From Paenibacillus baekrokdamisoli (GTDB lineage Bacteria; Bacillota; Bacilli; Paenibacillales; Paenibacillaceae), in NCBI RefSeq assembly GCF_003945345.1, contig NZ_AP019308.1:5570501-5634500 (forward strand): 64,000 nucleotides of DNA, read 5' to 3'. A program made the translations under genes and the position numbers. The notes beneath the pieces are model-generated. The model searched no databases. It was given only the letters and a program-made list of their open reading frames with translations, and had not been told where the DNA came from. Below are positions 34,219-43,235 of the stretch, one piece after another; positions within the stretch are counted from its first letter, which is position 1, and every line of letters starts with the position of its first letter.

Positions 34219-35961
34219 GTGAAAAAGAGAAAGAGAATATCGCTTCTTCTTGTACTCGCGTTACTTCTGACCGTACTAAGCGCATGCAGCAGCAAATCGA
34301 ACGATGCTGGTTCAAGCGGCAGCCCGACCACCTCATCCGCAAATCCGGAGACGGGTGCTGACGGGCAGAACGGAGAGGCTGCGGCAGGCAAAAACGAGAA
34401 TGCGGCAAGTGACGGTCCCTTCTCCAAATACGAAACGCCGATTACGATGAAGTCCACGCTTGCGACGCAAGGTTGGGCGACTTTCCCAGCCGGAGAAACT
34501 TGGGATAACGATAACATCTGGCACAAGCTCATCCGTGAAACGCTTGGCATCGACGTCAAATGGGCGTGGCAAGTCGACGGCGCTCAATACTTCAACAAAG
34601 TGAATTTAACGATCTCTTCCAATGATTTGCCAGACGTCATGATGGTGAACAAACAACAATTGAACCAGTTGGTAGAAGCCGACATGGTCGAAGACATGAC
34701 TCAAGCATTCGATCAATACGCCATGCCGTTCCTGAAAGAACAAGTGAAATCATCCCTTTTGTCCGCTCAGAAGACGGCTTTGTATAACGGCAAACTCATG
34801 GCGATCCCCCAGTACGCGGGCGATCCAAGAGATTCGGCGTTGACGTTGTACATTCGCACCGATTGGCTTGCGAACGTGGGTCTCCCTGAACCGAAAACGT
34901 TGGATGAACTCGTCCAAACGGCCGACGCTTTCGCCAAGAAGGATCCAGACGGTGATAAGAAGTCCGATACCTACGGCCTCGGATTGCTGCCCCTCTATAC
35001 CGGCGGGGGATCGTTAACGGGATTCTTGAATGGGTATCATGCTTACCCCGCTATCTGGGTTCCCGACTCATCCGGCAAGCTCGCGTACAGCAGCACGCTG
35101 CCCGAAATGAAAACCGCGTTGGGACGGCTTCAGCAAATGTACAAGGACGGCTTGCTCGACAAGGAATTCGGAACGAAAGATTTTAACCGGTTAAAAGAAG
35201 ACGTCATCGCCGAGAAAGTCGGCATGTTCTACGCAACGACGTCCGAATCCGCAACTATTCTCGGCGAGGCGATGAAGAAAAATCCGAAGGCGCTCTGGAA
35301 GGCACTGCCTCTCGTGTCGATCGACGGCCAACCAGCGCGGCCGAGCGTTCCGATTACCGGAGGTGCATTCTTCGTCGTGAAAAAAGGCTATACGCATCCC
35401 GAAGCCGTTCTGAAAATCATGAATTTGTTCGTCACCAAAGTATACGGCGAAGATGGAGCCGGGAAGGGCGCGGATAGCAATTACGCCTGGAAAGATAATG
35501 GCAAATATGCCGTATTCCCGCAGTCTCCCATTCAAGCGTATGTCAAGGATTTCAATTACGTGGCCGTGAGGGACGCGTTAAAGAATAATGACGGCTCCCA
35601 ATTGCCGGAAAACTTAAAGAAAACGTACGATCTGGTCAAATCGACCGACGGCACCGAGGTCAACGAAGGGAAATGGCAGCAATGGTGGATTTATCAAACC
35701 AACGTCAGCCCGTTCGAAGTTCGCGCTAATTATCAGAAGGACCCGAATTTCACGATCGTGGACAGCTTTTACGGCGGGTCGACCAAGACGATGGAGGAGA
35801 AAATGTCCACTTTGTTCACGATGGAATTGGAGACGTTCGTCAAGATTATTATGAATGCCGCCCCATTGGACGATTTCGACAAATTCGTAGCCAATTGGAG
35901 CAAGCTCGGGGGGGAGCAAATCACGAAAGAAGTCAACGAATGGTACGTCAAAAACAAATAA
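34219..35961 (+). CDS. Solute-binding lipoprotein 1 (LplA-type, large family-1 binding protein)
   Basis: The 580-aa product has a lipoprotein signal peptide with lipobox LSAC, a Ser/Gly/Asn linker, then a large oligosaccharide-binding domain of the LplA/YtcQ type (over 500 residues). GTG 34219 follows aaggagggt; the longer frame to 34180 is not needed. It is anchored outside the membrane and delivers oligosaccharides to the permeases at 37792-39592. The next gene encodes a close paralogue. Ligand presumably from the glycan attacked by the locus enzymes. Confidence 0.9.
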   Translation: MKKRKRISLLLVLALLLTVLSACSSKSNDAGSSGSPTTSSANPETGADGQNGEAAAGKNENAASDGPFSKYETPITMKSTLATQGWATFPAGETWDNDNIWHKLIRETLGIDVKWAWQVDGAQYFNKVNLTISSNDLPDVMMVNKQQLNQLVEADMVEDMTQAFDQYAMPFLKEQVKSSLLSAQKTALYNGKLMAIPQYAGDPRDSALTLYIRTDWLANVGLPEPKTLDELVQTADAFAKKDPDGDKKSDTYGLGLLPLYTGGGSLTGFLNGYHAYPAIWVPDSSGKLAYSSTLPEMKTALGRLQQMYKDGLLDKEFGTKDFNRLKEDVIAEKVGMFYATTSESATILGEAMKKNPKALWKALPLVSIDGQPARPSVPITGGAFFVVKKGYTHPEAVLKIMNLFVTKVYGEDGAGKGADSNYAWKDNGKYAVFPQSPIQAYVKDFNYVAVRDALKNNDGSQLPENLKKTYDLVKSTDGTEVNEGKWQQWWIYQTNVSPFEVRANYQKDPNFTIVDSFYGGSTKTMEEKMSTLFTMELETFVKIIMNAAPLDDFDKFVANWSKLGGEQITKEVNEWYVKNK

Positions 35962-36003
35962 GCAAAAAGCAATTTATTCGCGTTAACTTGGGGAGGGACT
36001 TCA

Positions 36004-37716
36004 GTGAACAAAAGCAAATTCATACCGGTTTGGCTTGTCGTCGCCTTATTGCTGACCGTTCTTAGTGCCTGCAGCAGCAAGTCGAATGATGCGGCACCAA
36101 GCACCGCTGGTAATTCCGAACCTAGCGGAACGGCATCTTCGAACCCAACGGAGCAAGCGGGAGCCAAGGACGGACCTTTCACCAAATACGATCCCCCGAT
36201 TAAGCTGTCATCGACTCTGATGACGCAGGGCTGGGCCTCGTTCCCGGCCGGACAATCGTGGGATAACGATAATCTGTGGCACAAGCTGATCAACGATACG
36301 CTCGGGATCGACGTGAAGTGGGCTTGGCAAGTCGATTCCTCCCAGTACAACAACAAGATGAACGTCACGATCGCCTCCAACGATTTGCCGGACATCATGG
36401 CCGTGACCAAGCAGCAGTTAAATCAACTTGTCGATGCGGATCTGGTGGAAGATATGACGAAGGTTTTCGACGATTACGCCATGCCGTTTCTGAAGGAACA
36501 AGTGAAGTCGTCGTTAATGCCCGCTCAGAAAATGGCGCTGTATAATGGGAAATTAATGGCGATTCCTCAGTATTCGGGCGATCCCAGAGATTCCGCGTTG
36601 ACCTTATATGTCCGTACCGATTGGCTCGCGAATGTAGGGCTATCCGAGCCGAAGACATTGGATGAGCTCGTCAAAGTGGCGGAAGCGTTCGCAAAGAACG
36701 ACCCGGACGGCAACAAGAAAAATGATACGTACGGTCTTGGATTGCTGCCTACTTTCGCGGGCGGAGGGTCCATGACGGGCTTCCTGAACGGATATCATGC
36801 TTATCCCGGTATTTGGTTGCCGGATTCGTCCGGTCAATTGGTTTATAGCAGCACGCTACCCGAAATGAAAAACGCGTTAACTCGTCTTCAAGTGATGTAT
36901 AAGGATGGCTTGCTCGACAGGGAATTTGGAACGAAAGATTTTAATCGGCTGAAAGAAGATGTCGTTTCCGAAAAAGTAGGCATGTTCTACGGAACGATAT
37001 CCGAATCCGCCACCGTCCTGATCGATGCGATGAAGAAAAATCCGAAAGCCAAATGGAAAGCGCTCCCACTGGTGTCGGTCGACGATCAACCGGCCCGTCC
37101 GAGCGTTCCGATTACCGCGGGCTTGTTCTACGTCGCGAAAAAAGGCTTCGCTCATCCCGAAGCGATCCTAAAAATTATGAACTTGTTCGTCAGTAAAGTA
37201 TACGGGGAAGATGGCGCGGGCAAAGGCGCGGAAAACAAGATTTATGCTTGGGTGGACAATGCCAAGTACGCCGTATTTCCACAATCTCCGGTCCAAGCCT
37301 ACGTCAAGGATTTCAATTATGAGGCGGTCAGGGACGCGCTCATTAGCGGCGACGGGTCGCAATTGCCCGAGGAATTAAAGAAAACGTATGACATGGTGAA
37401 AGCGAGCGACGGAACGGACATGAACGGTTGGCAGCAATGGTGGATCTATCAAACCGACGTGAGTCCGTTCGAAGTACGAGCAAATTATCAGAAGGATCCG
37501 AATTTTACTGTCGTGGACAGCTTTTACGGCGGATCGACGGCAACGATGGATGAGAAGGCGGCAACGCTTGCCACGATGGAAAGCGAGACCTTCGTCAAGA
37601 TCATCATGAACGCTGCTTCGTTGGATGAATTCGATAAATTCGTAGCCAATCGAAGCAAGCTTGGCGGCGAGCAAATCGGCAAGGAAGTCAACGAGTGGTA
37701 CGCGCAAAACAAATAA
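36004..37716 (+). CDS. Solute-binding lipoprotein 2, tandem paralogue
   Basis: The 570-aa product has lipobox LSAC and is collinear with the previous gene over its whole length (shared stretches such as EDMTKVFDDYAMPFLKEQVK versus the equivalent section there). GTG 36004 follows ggggaggg. Its linker is shorter and less charged. One permease pair follows, so both proteins probably feed one transporter with different oligosaccharides, or one is a sensor for the YesM kinase. Confidence 0.9.
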   Translation: MNKSKFIPVWLVVALLLTVLSACSSKSNDAAPSTAGNSEPSGTASSNPTEQAGAKDGPFTKYDPPIKLSSTLMTQGWASFPAGQSWDNDNLWHKLINDTLGIDVKWAWQVDSSQYNNKMNVTIASNDLPDIMAVTKQQLNQLVDADLVEDMTKVFDDYAMPFLKEQVKSSLMPAQKMALYNGKLMAIPQYSGDPRDSALTLYVRTDWLANVGLSEPKTLDELVKVAEAFAKNDPDGNKKNDTYGLGLLPTFAGGGSMTGFLNGYHAYPGIWLPDSSGQLVYSSTLPEMKNALTRLQVMYKDGLLDREFGTKDFNRLKEDVVSEKVGMFYGTISESATVLIDAMKKNPKAKWKALPLVSVDDQPARPSVPITAGLFYVAKKGFAHPEAILKIMNLFVSKVYGEDGAGKGAENKIYAWVDNAKYAVFPQSPVQAYVKDFNYEAVRDALISGDGSQLPEELKKTYDMVKASDGTDMNGWQQWWIYQTDVSPFEVRANYQKDPNFTVVDSFYGGSTATMDEKAATLATMESETFVKIIMNAASLDEFDKFVANRSKLGGEQIGKEVNEWYAQNK

Positions 37717-37791
37717 GACGTCCAAAGCGGGAGGGGAGGGGAAGGGAAACCCCTTCGCCCTTCTGCTTGAATTGGAAATGGGGAGTGAGGA

Positions 37792-38688
37792 ATGAAAAAA
37801 AGAAGTTTGCGACTAGAAGTCCCTTTTCATCTCATGTTGTTGCCTGGAGCGCTTCTCGTCTTTATTTTCGCCTATGCTCCAATGTTCGGAATTATCATCG
37901 CCTTTCAGAAGTATTATCCGACCAAAGGTTTCTTCCACTCTGCATGGGTAGGACTGGACAACTTCCGATACATTTTTATGCTTCCGAATTTCGGGAGGGT
38001 CATGTGGAACACGGTGTATATCGCGTCGATGAAAATCATCCTGACTTTAATTATTCCTGTGCTTACCGCCTTGCTCTTGAATGAAGTAAGGAAGCAGTTC
38101 TTCAAACGGATCGTACAAACATTTATTTATTTGCCGTATTTCCTATCTTGGGTCATTCTGGCGGGCATATTGATGGATGTCTTATCCCTGGACGGCGTCG
38201 TCAACCATTTGCTAGGTTTTATGAACATCAAGCCGATATTCTTTCTCGGCGATAACAAATGGTTCCCTTGGACGCTGATCGCATCGGATACCTGGAAGCA
38301 GTTCGGGTTCGATACGATCATCTATCTGGCAGCCTTAACGGGCATAAATCCGACATTATACGAAGCTGCCGTTCTGGACGGTGCGGGGCGATGGAAGCAA
38401 ACGCTGTATGTTACCCTTCCCGGAATTTTGCCGATCGTCATTCTCATGATGACGCTTAGCCTTGGGAATGTCCTGAATGCCGGGTTCGATCAGGTGTTCA
38501 ATTTGTACAGCGCTCCGGTAATGGAGAGCGGAGACATCATCGACACGATGATTTACAGAATGGGGCTGCAAAATTTCCAATTCAGCGTGTCCGCGGCGCT
38601 GGGCGTGTTCAAGTCGGCCGTGTCTTTCGTATTGATATCGGTTTCCTACTGGTGCGCCTATCGTTTCGCAAATTATAGAATTTTCTGA
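37792..38688 (+). CDS. ABC transporter permease, LplB type
   Basis: The 298-aa product has about six membrane spans and the EAA loop YEAAVLDGAGRWKQTL. It is typical of LplB/YteP permeases that work with large binding lipoproteins on oligogalacturonide or rhamnogalacturonan-type sugars. ATG follows ggggagtgagga. It is translated just ahead of the LplC-type partner. The ATPase is not encoded here. Confidence 0.93.
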   Translation: MKKRSLRLEVPFHLMLLPGALLVFIFAYAPMFGIIIAFQKYYPTKGFFHSAWVGLDNFRYIFMLPNFGRVMWNTVYIASMKIILTLIIPVLTALLLNEVRKQFFKRIVQTFIYLPYFLSWVILAGILMDVLSLDGVVNHLLGFMNIKPIFFLGDNKWFPWTLIASDTWKQFGFDTIIYLAALTGINPTLYEAAVLDGAGRWKQTLYVTLPGILPIVILMMTLSLGNVLNAGFDQVFNLYSAPVMESGDIIDTMIYRMGLQNFQFSVSAALGVFKSAVSFVLISVSYWCAYRFANYRIF

Positions 38689-38704
38689 TTGGAGCCATGT
38701 GACC

Positions 38705-39592
38705 ATGTTGCACAAAATGTCATGGAGCAAGCGATCGTTCGTCCTCGCGAATTATTTAATGCTATCCGTGTTAGCCGCGCTCTGTTTCTTGCCGATCCTG
38801 CACATTCTGGCGATGTCTCTTAGTTCCAAGGTGCAGGTGTCGGCAGGCAACGTCTTTTTCTGGCCTAAGGAATTTACGATCGCTTCTTACCGATACGTGG
38901 CTTCCCAAGGGCAATTTGTTACGTCGATGATCATTACCCTGAAACGGGTCGCTCTCGGCACGTTAGTCAACATGCTCCTAACGCTGCTGATCGCTTATCC
39001 TCTATCCAAGGAAACCCGGGAGTTTCGGTTTCGTACCGCGTACGTCTGGTATTTCGTGTTTACGATTCTTTTCGGTGGCGGCCTGATTCCTTGGTATTTA
39101 ACAATTAAAAACCTCGGACTGCTCGATTCGATCTGGGCGCTGGTGCTTCCGGGTGCCGTGCCGGTGTTCAACGTGATTCTATTATTGAATTTTTTTCGGC
39201 GGCTGCCCAAAGAACTGGATGAATCGGCGAAAATCGACGGCGCGAGCGAGTGGACGATTTTACTCAGAATTTATACGCCGCTGTCTATGCCGGCTCTGGC
39301 GACGATCTTGCTGTTTACAATAGTGGGTCACTGGAATGCCTGGTTCGACGGGTTGATTCTTATGAACAGCCCGTCGCATTATCCGATTTCCAGTTACTTG
39401 CAAACGGTTATTACAATGCCAGATCTATCCAAAATGCAAGATCCAGAAAGCGGGAAGCTGCTTGACTTCATCTCGGATCGGACGGTCAGGGCCGCGCAGG
39501 TGTTCGTCGGCATGCTGCCGATCTTGCTCGCCTATCCGTTCTTGCAGAAGTATTTCATCCATGGCATCGTGCTGGGAAGCGTAAAAGAATGA
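38705..39592 (+). CDS. ABC transporter permease, LplC type
   Basis: The product is about 295 aa with six membrane spans and the EAA loop LDESAKIDGASEWTILLRI. The C-terminus ends in YFIHGIVLGSVKE, the LplC/YtcP-type tail. ATG 38705 is ten bases after ggag; a GTG at 38699 is possible. It completes the importer with the LplB-type permease and the two lipoproteins. Confidence 0.93.
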   Translation: MLHKMSWSKRSFVLANYLMLSVLAALCFLPILHILAMSLSSKVQVSAGNVFFWPKEFTIASYRYVASQGQFVTSMIITLKRVALGTLVNMLLTLLIAYPLSKETREFRFRTAYVWYFVFTILFGGGLIPWYLTIKNLGLLDSIWALVLPGAVPVFNVILLLNFFRRLPKELDESAKIDGASEWTILLRIYTPLSMPALATILLFTIVGHWNAWFDGLILMNSPSHYPISSYLQTVITMPDLSKMQDPESGKLLDFISDRTVRAAQVFVGMLPILLAYPFLQKYFIHGIVLGSVKE

Positions 39593-39630
39593 GAAATAGC
39601 ATACGAATTGCCGACTTGGGGGAGGCAGCG

Positions 39631-39660
39631 ATGAGACCGTTCTGGTGGGATGTTGATTGA
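39631..39660 (+). CDS. Nine-codon reading frame with strong ribosome site
   Basis: ggggg-agg at 39617-39624 precedes ATG 39631, giving MRPFWWDVD and TGA. It may be a leader or uORF for the esterase gene 30 bases on, or the truncated start of a lost gene. No attenuator hairpin was seen next to it. Confidence 0.3.
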   Translation: MRPFWWDVD

Positions 39661-39690
39661 GGATACGGACGAAACGGGGATAGGAGAGCT

Positions 39691-40830
39691 ATGAAGAGCG
39701 AACGCTACGTCGGTCCATGGGATCTTGCAGGGTTGAGTCAGGTTCCTGACATGCAATGGGAAGAAGAGACTGAATATTCGGCATACTCCTTAACCCGACT
39801 TTCTTATGCGAACGAGTCTTATCAAGGACGGGATACGCGCGTGTTTGCCTATTATGCGCAGCCTAAGCAAATGGAAGGTCCTATTCCGGCAATCGTCCTC
39901 CTGCATGGAGGCGCTGGCAAAGCGTTTCCCGAGTGGGCGGGCCAATGGGCGGAAAGGGGATACGCGGCGATCGCGATGGATTTGTTTGGAAACGGGTCCG
40001 ACGGGGATCGGATGAGCGACGGGGGCCCGAATCAAACGAATGAGGAGCTTTTTTTCAACATATCGACGGAAACCGTAACCGAGATGTGGCCTTATCATGC
40101 CGTCGCGGCGGCCATACGCGCGGTGTCCATCTTGGACGACAGACCGGAAATCGATGCCTCGCAAATCGGCTTGATGGGCATTTCCTGGGGCGGCTACTTG
40201 GCGGAAATCGTCGCGGGGCTGGAATCGCGGCTTAGTTATGCCATTACGGTGTACGCCGGTGGCTATTTCGAACAAGGCTCTCACTGGGCAAACGAGATGA
40301 AGCGAATGAGCAAGGAGCAGCTCGGCCTATGGAATGACAATTTCGAGATTAGCAGGTATGTTCATCAATCTAGGATTCCGATGATGTGGGCGACAGGGAC
40401 GAATGATACGTGTTTTCCGTTGGACAACTGGCATAGAACCTATAGAAGCGTACAGGGAAAAGCGACGCTGAGGTTAATCAAAGATTGGCAGCATGGTTAC
40501 CACGAGCCTTGGGGAACGATGGAGTTTATCGCCTATGCGGATTCGAATACAGGGAGGGGCACCCAATTGGCGATTACGCGATCATTCGGCGTAAGCGACG
40601 GGGTTGCGTGGGCTGAATATGAAACTGGGAGCCCAATCCAATTCGCAAAGCTTCTGTATACGCAGGATGATGGGGATTGGCAAACCAGGCGATGGCAAGA
40701 GGTTGCAGCCGATTTAAACGCAAGGGCGAACCATGCAAGCGCTGCTCTCCCTGATGGAACGACTATCTTTTGTTTTATCCTCGAGGATGAACGCGAACTA
40801 ATCGTTAGCACTGAATTAGTATGGGTTTAA
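39691..40830 (+). CDS. Alpha/beta-hydrolase esterase, acetylxylan-esterase or dienelactone-hydrolase like
   Basis: The 379-aa product has an N-terminal part of about 60 residues, then an alpha/beta-hydrolase core: VLLHGGAGKAFPEW (oxyanion region), the nucleophile elbow GISWGG (Ser about residue 164), an Asp in GTNDTCFP and a final His in KDWQHGYHEPWG. No signal peptide, so it acts in the cytoplasm. In this locus it probably removes acetyl or other ester groups from imported sugars. It opens the esterase-sulfatase-isomerase-rhamnosidase set. Confidence 0.8.
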   Translation: MKSERYVGPWDLAGLSQVPDMQWEEETEYSAYSLTRLSYANESYQGRDTRVFAYYAQPKQMEGPIPAIVLLHGGAGKAFPEWAGQWAERGYAAIAMDLFGNGSDGDRMSDGGPNQTNEELFFNISTETVTEMWPYHAVAAAIRAVSILDDRPEIDASQIGLMGISWGGYLAEIVAGLESRLSYAITVYAGGYFEQGSHWANEMKRMSKEQLGLWNDNFEISRYVHQSRIPMMWATGTNDTCFPLDNWHRTYRSVQGKATLRLIKDWQHGYHEPWGTMEFIAYADSNTGRGTQLAITRSFGVSDGVAWAEYETGSPIQFAKLLYTQDDGDWQTRRWQEVAADLNARANHASAALPDGTTIFCFILEDERELIVSTELVWV

Positions 40831-40846
40831 GAGTAGGGGGGATTCG

Positions 40847-42211
40847 ATGCAGCCCAATGTGATTATGCTGGTCGCCGATGATCATCGGCAGGAAAGCATC
40901 GGGGGCTATGGCAATGAACAGGTGCGGACGCCTAATCTAGATCGACTGATGCGGGAAGGCACCTCTCTGCAACGGACTTATACGATGGGAGGGACTTCCC
41001 CTGCGGTATGCGTTCCGGCGCGGGCGGCTTTGCATACGGGAGTAAATTGGTTTCGGGCTTCCAGCGCTCCCGAGGCTGCTGATTACCATGACGTCATGAC
41101 GATCAGGCCGGAACTGGAAACGCTGGGCTTCCAGCTTAGAAAAGCAGGATACCATACGTTCGCCGTCGGCAAATGGCATAACGATAAGCGGAGCTTCTCG
41201 GAGAGCTTTGCCGATGGAGCGAAAATTTTCTTCGGCGGAGATGGCGATCCAATGCGTCTGCCCGTGCAGGACTATGATCCATTAGGACAATTCGCCGATA
41301 CGGAGGCATATGTGGACGGACGTTTTTCAACGGATATGTTCGCCGATGCGGCAATAGATTTCATCGATCAATATGATTCGCCACAGCCTTTCTTCTTGTA
41401 TGTGGCTTTCACTTCACCGCACGATCCGCGCACGCCCCCTGAGTCGTTCGCAAACTCGTATTCACCAGAAGAGATTCGACTGCCGGCTAACTGGATGCCT
41501 GCTCATCCGTTCGATAACGGTGAGATGGAAGTACGGGACGAAAAGCTTGAACTTTGGCCGCGTGACCGCAGTCGAATTCGTAAGCATATCGCGGATTATT
41601 ACGGCATGATCAGCCATATGGACTTCAAGATCGGCCAAATTTTACAAGCCCTTAACGATAAAGGCCTGCGCGAACATACTCATATCGTATACACGTCCGA
41701 CCATGGGTTATCGCTTGGACAGCATGGTCTTATGGGAAAACAGAATCTCTATGAGCACAGTGTTCGTATTCCGGTGATATGGAGCGGACCGGATATACCG
41801 AAGGATCACCGAATAGAAGCGTTGACACATCAAGTCGACTTGTACCCGACAATATGTCGGTTGGCTAGCGCAGTCATTCCGGATGATCTAGACGGCTACG
41901 ATCTGCTTCCGCTCATCCGGTCAGAAGTATCATCTGTTCGTTCGGAGGTTGTCGCGGTATACCGCAGTTGCCAAAGGATGATTTGCGATGGCAGATGGAA
42001 GTTGATCCGTTATTATGCAATACCCGAGCATTCGTTAGGCACGAATTGCCTGCAGCTATTCGATCTAGAGAACGACCCTATGGAGACGTGCAACCTTGCC
42101 TTTAGGTACGAACAGAGAGAGAGGATTGCGGATCTAATTAGTCGATTAAATCTATGGATGGCGGGGAATGGAGATCCATTGGCAAACGAACGATTCGAAA
42201 TTCAATATTAA
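40847..42211 (+). CDS. Cys-type sulfatase
   Basis: The 454-aa product begins with VIMLVADDHRQ, where Asp11 and Asp12 bind calcium. It has the sulfatase signature C-V-P-A-R (Cys55-Arg59), whose Cys becomes formylglycine after modification by an enzyme encoded elsewhere. Further active-site parts are GKWHNDKR and YTSDHGLSLGQHGLMGKQ. No signal peptide, so it would desulfate imported oligosaccharides in the cytoplasm. Presence beside GH78 enzymes suggests a sulfated, rhamnose-containing glycan. It begins 16 bases after the esterase gene. Confidence 0.92.
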   Translation: MQPNVIMLVADDHRQESIGGYGNEQVRTPNLDRLMREGTSLQRTYTMGGTSPAVCVPARAALHTGVNWFRASSAPEAADYHDVMTIRPELETLGFQLRKAGYHTFAVGKWHNDKRSFSESFADGAKIFFGGDGDPMRLPVQDYDPLGQFADTEAYVDGRFSTDMFADAAIDFIDQYDSPQPFFLYVAFTSPHDPRTPPESFANSYSPEEIRLPANWMPAHPFDNGEMEVRDEKLELWPRDRSRIRKHIADYYGMISHMDFKIGQILQALNDKGLREHTHIVYTSDHGLSLGQHGLMGKQNLYEHSVRIPVIWSGPDIPKDHRIEALTHQVDLYPTICRLASAVIPDDLDGYDLLPLIRSEVSSVRSEVVAVYRSCQRMICDGRWKLIRYYAIPEHSLGTNCLQLFDLENDPMETCNLAFRYEQRERIADLISRLNLWMAGNGDPLANERFEIQY

Positions 42212-42226
42212 TAGGAGTGATCATCA

Positions 42227-43213
42227 ATGAGTGCCAAATATTCGGTTATTTTGTCCAACGTAGGTTCCTGTTCAGATCGTTACTTAACGACGGGTTACGA
42301 GAAGCCGTATTCGATCTCCGAGCTATTCGAACGGGTGTCGAAAATTCCGCAAGTCGGCGGGGTGGAATTGATCGGGACATGGCACGTGACGGACAACAAC
42401 GTTAAGGAAATTAAGCGGCATCTGGACGAATATGGGCTTAAGCTCGTTTCTATTATTCCCGATCATTTCGGCCAAATGAAATGGAAGTATGGAAGTTTCG
42501 CTTCCAAAGACGGCGCCATTCGGGATCTGGCGGTCGCCCATACGAAGGAAATGATAGATGCGGCTGTCGAGCTGGGTGGAAACCTGATCTCGTTATGGCC
42601 GGGTCAAGATGGTTATGACTATCTCTTCCAAGCGGATTATATACAAGAACGCGATTGGTTCGCGGAAGGAATCAAAGAAGTGTGCACCTATCGGCCGGAT
42701 GTCAAAATCAGTCTGGAATATAAAGTGAAAGAGCCCCGCACGCATAGCTATTTAAGTACCGTCGCCACGTCTCTCCTTATCGCGCAAGAAATCGGAACGG
42801 ATAACATCGGGGTTACGATCGATTTCGGCCATTCGCTGAACGCGTACGAAACGCCGGCCGAGTCGGTGGCCTTGCTCAAGAAGTACGGGAATAAGCTTTT
42901 TCACGTCCACATGAACGACAACTACCGTCATTGGGACGACGACATGATCGTAGGAAGCGTCCATACGATCGAGACTCTTGAATTTTTCTATTGGCTGAAG
43001 CGCACCGGTTACGACGGATGGTTGTCGATCGATCAATATCCATACCGCGAAGACGGGTTGGAAGCCGTTCGCGAGGGCGTGAACGCGATGGAGGATTTCG
43101 TGAATCTCGTCGATTCCATTTCGACCGGAGAAATCGAAAGTTTAATTCGCAAGGGCAACTCACCGGAAATTACCGCCTATTTGCGCAAGCTGCTGCTATC
43201 CGCGCGTAGTTGA
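42227..43213 (+). CDS. Sugar phosphate isomerase/epimerase family (xylose-isomerase-like TIM barrel)
   Basis: The 328-aa product fits the AP-endonuclease-2/xylose-isomerase-like TIM barrel. Metal-binding residues are visible in NLISLWPGQDG, KISLEYKVKEPR (Glu), VTIDFGHSLNAYE (Asp, His), FHVHMND and LSIDQYPYRED. It resembles L-rhamnose isomerase-related or inosose-type family members. In this locus an aldose-ketose isomerisation of the released monosaccharide is likely. Rhamnose is one candidate. Start ATG 42227 follows aataggagtg. Confidence 0.85.
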   Translation: MSAKYSVILSNVGSCSDRYLTTGYEKPYSISELFERVSKIPQVGGVELIGTWHVTDNNVKEIKRHLDEYGLKLVSIIPDHFGQMKWKYGSFASKDGAIRDLAVAHTKEMIDAAVELGGNLISLWPGQDGYDYLFQADYIQERDWFAEGIKEVCTYRPDVKISLEYKVKEPRTHSYLSTVATSLLIAQEIGTDNIGVTIDFGHSLNAYETPAESVALLKKYGNKLFHVHMNDNYRHWDDDMIVGSVHTIETLEFFYWLKRTGYDGWLSIDQYPYREDGLEAVREGVNAMEDFVNLVDSISTGEIESLIRKGNSPEITAYLRKLLLSARS

Positions 43214-43235
43214 TTATTCTAAAGGAGAGACAAAC

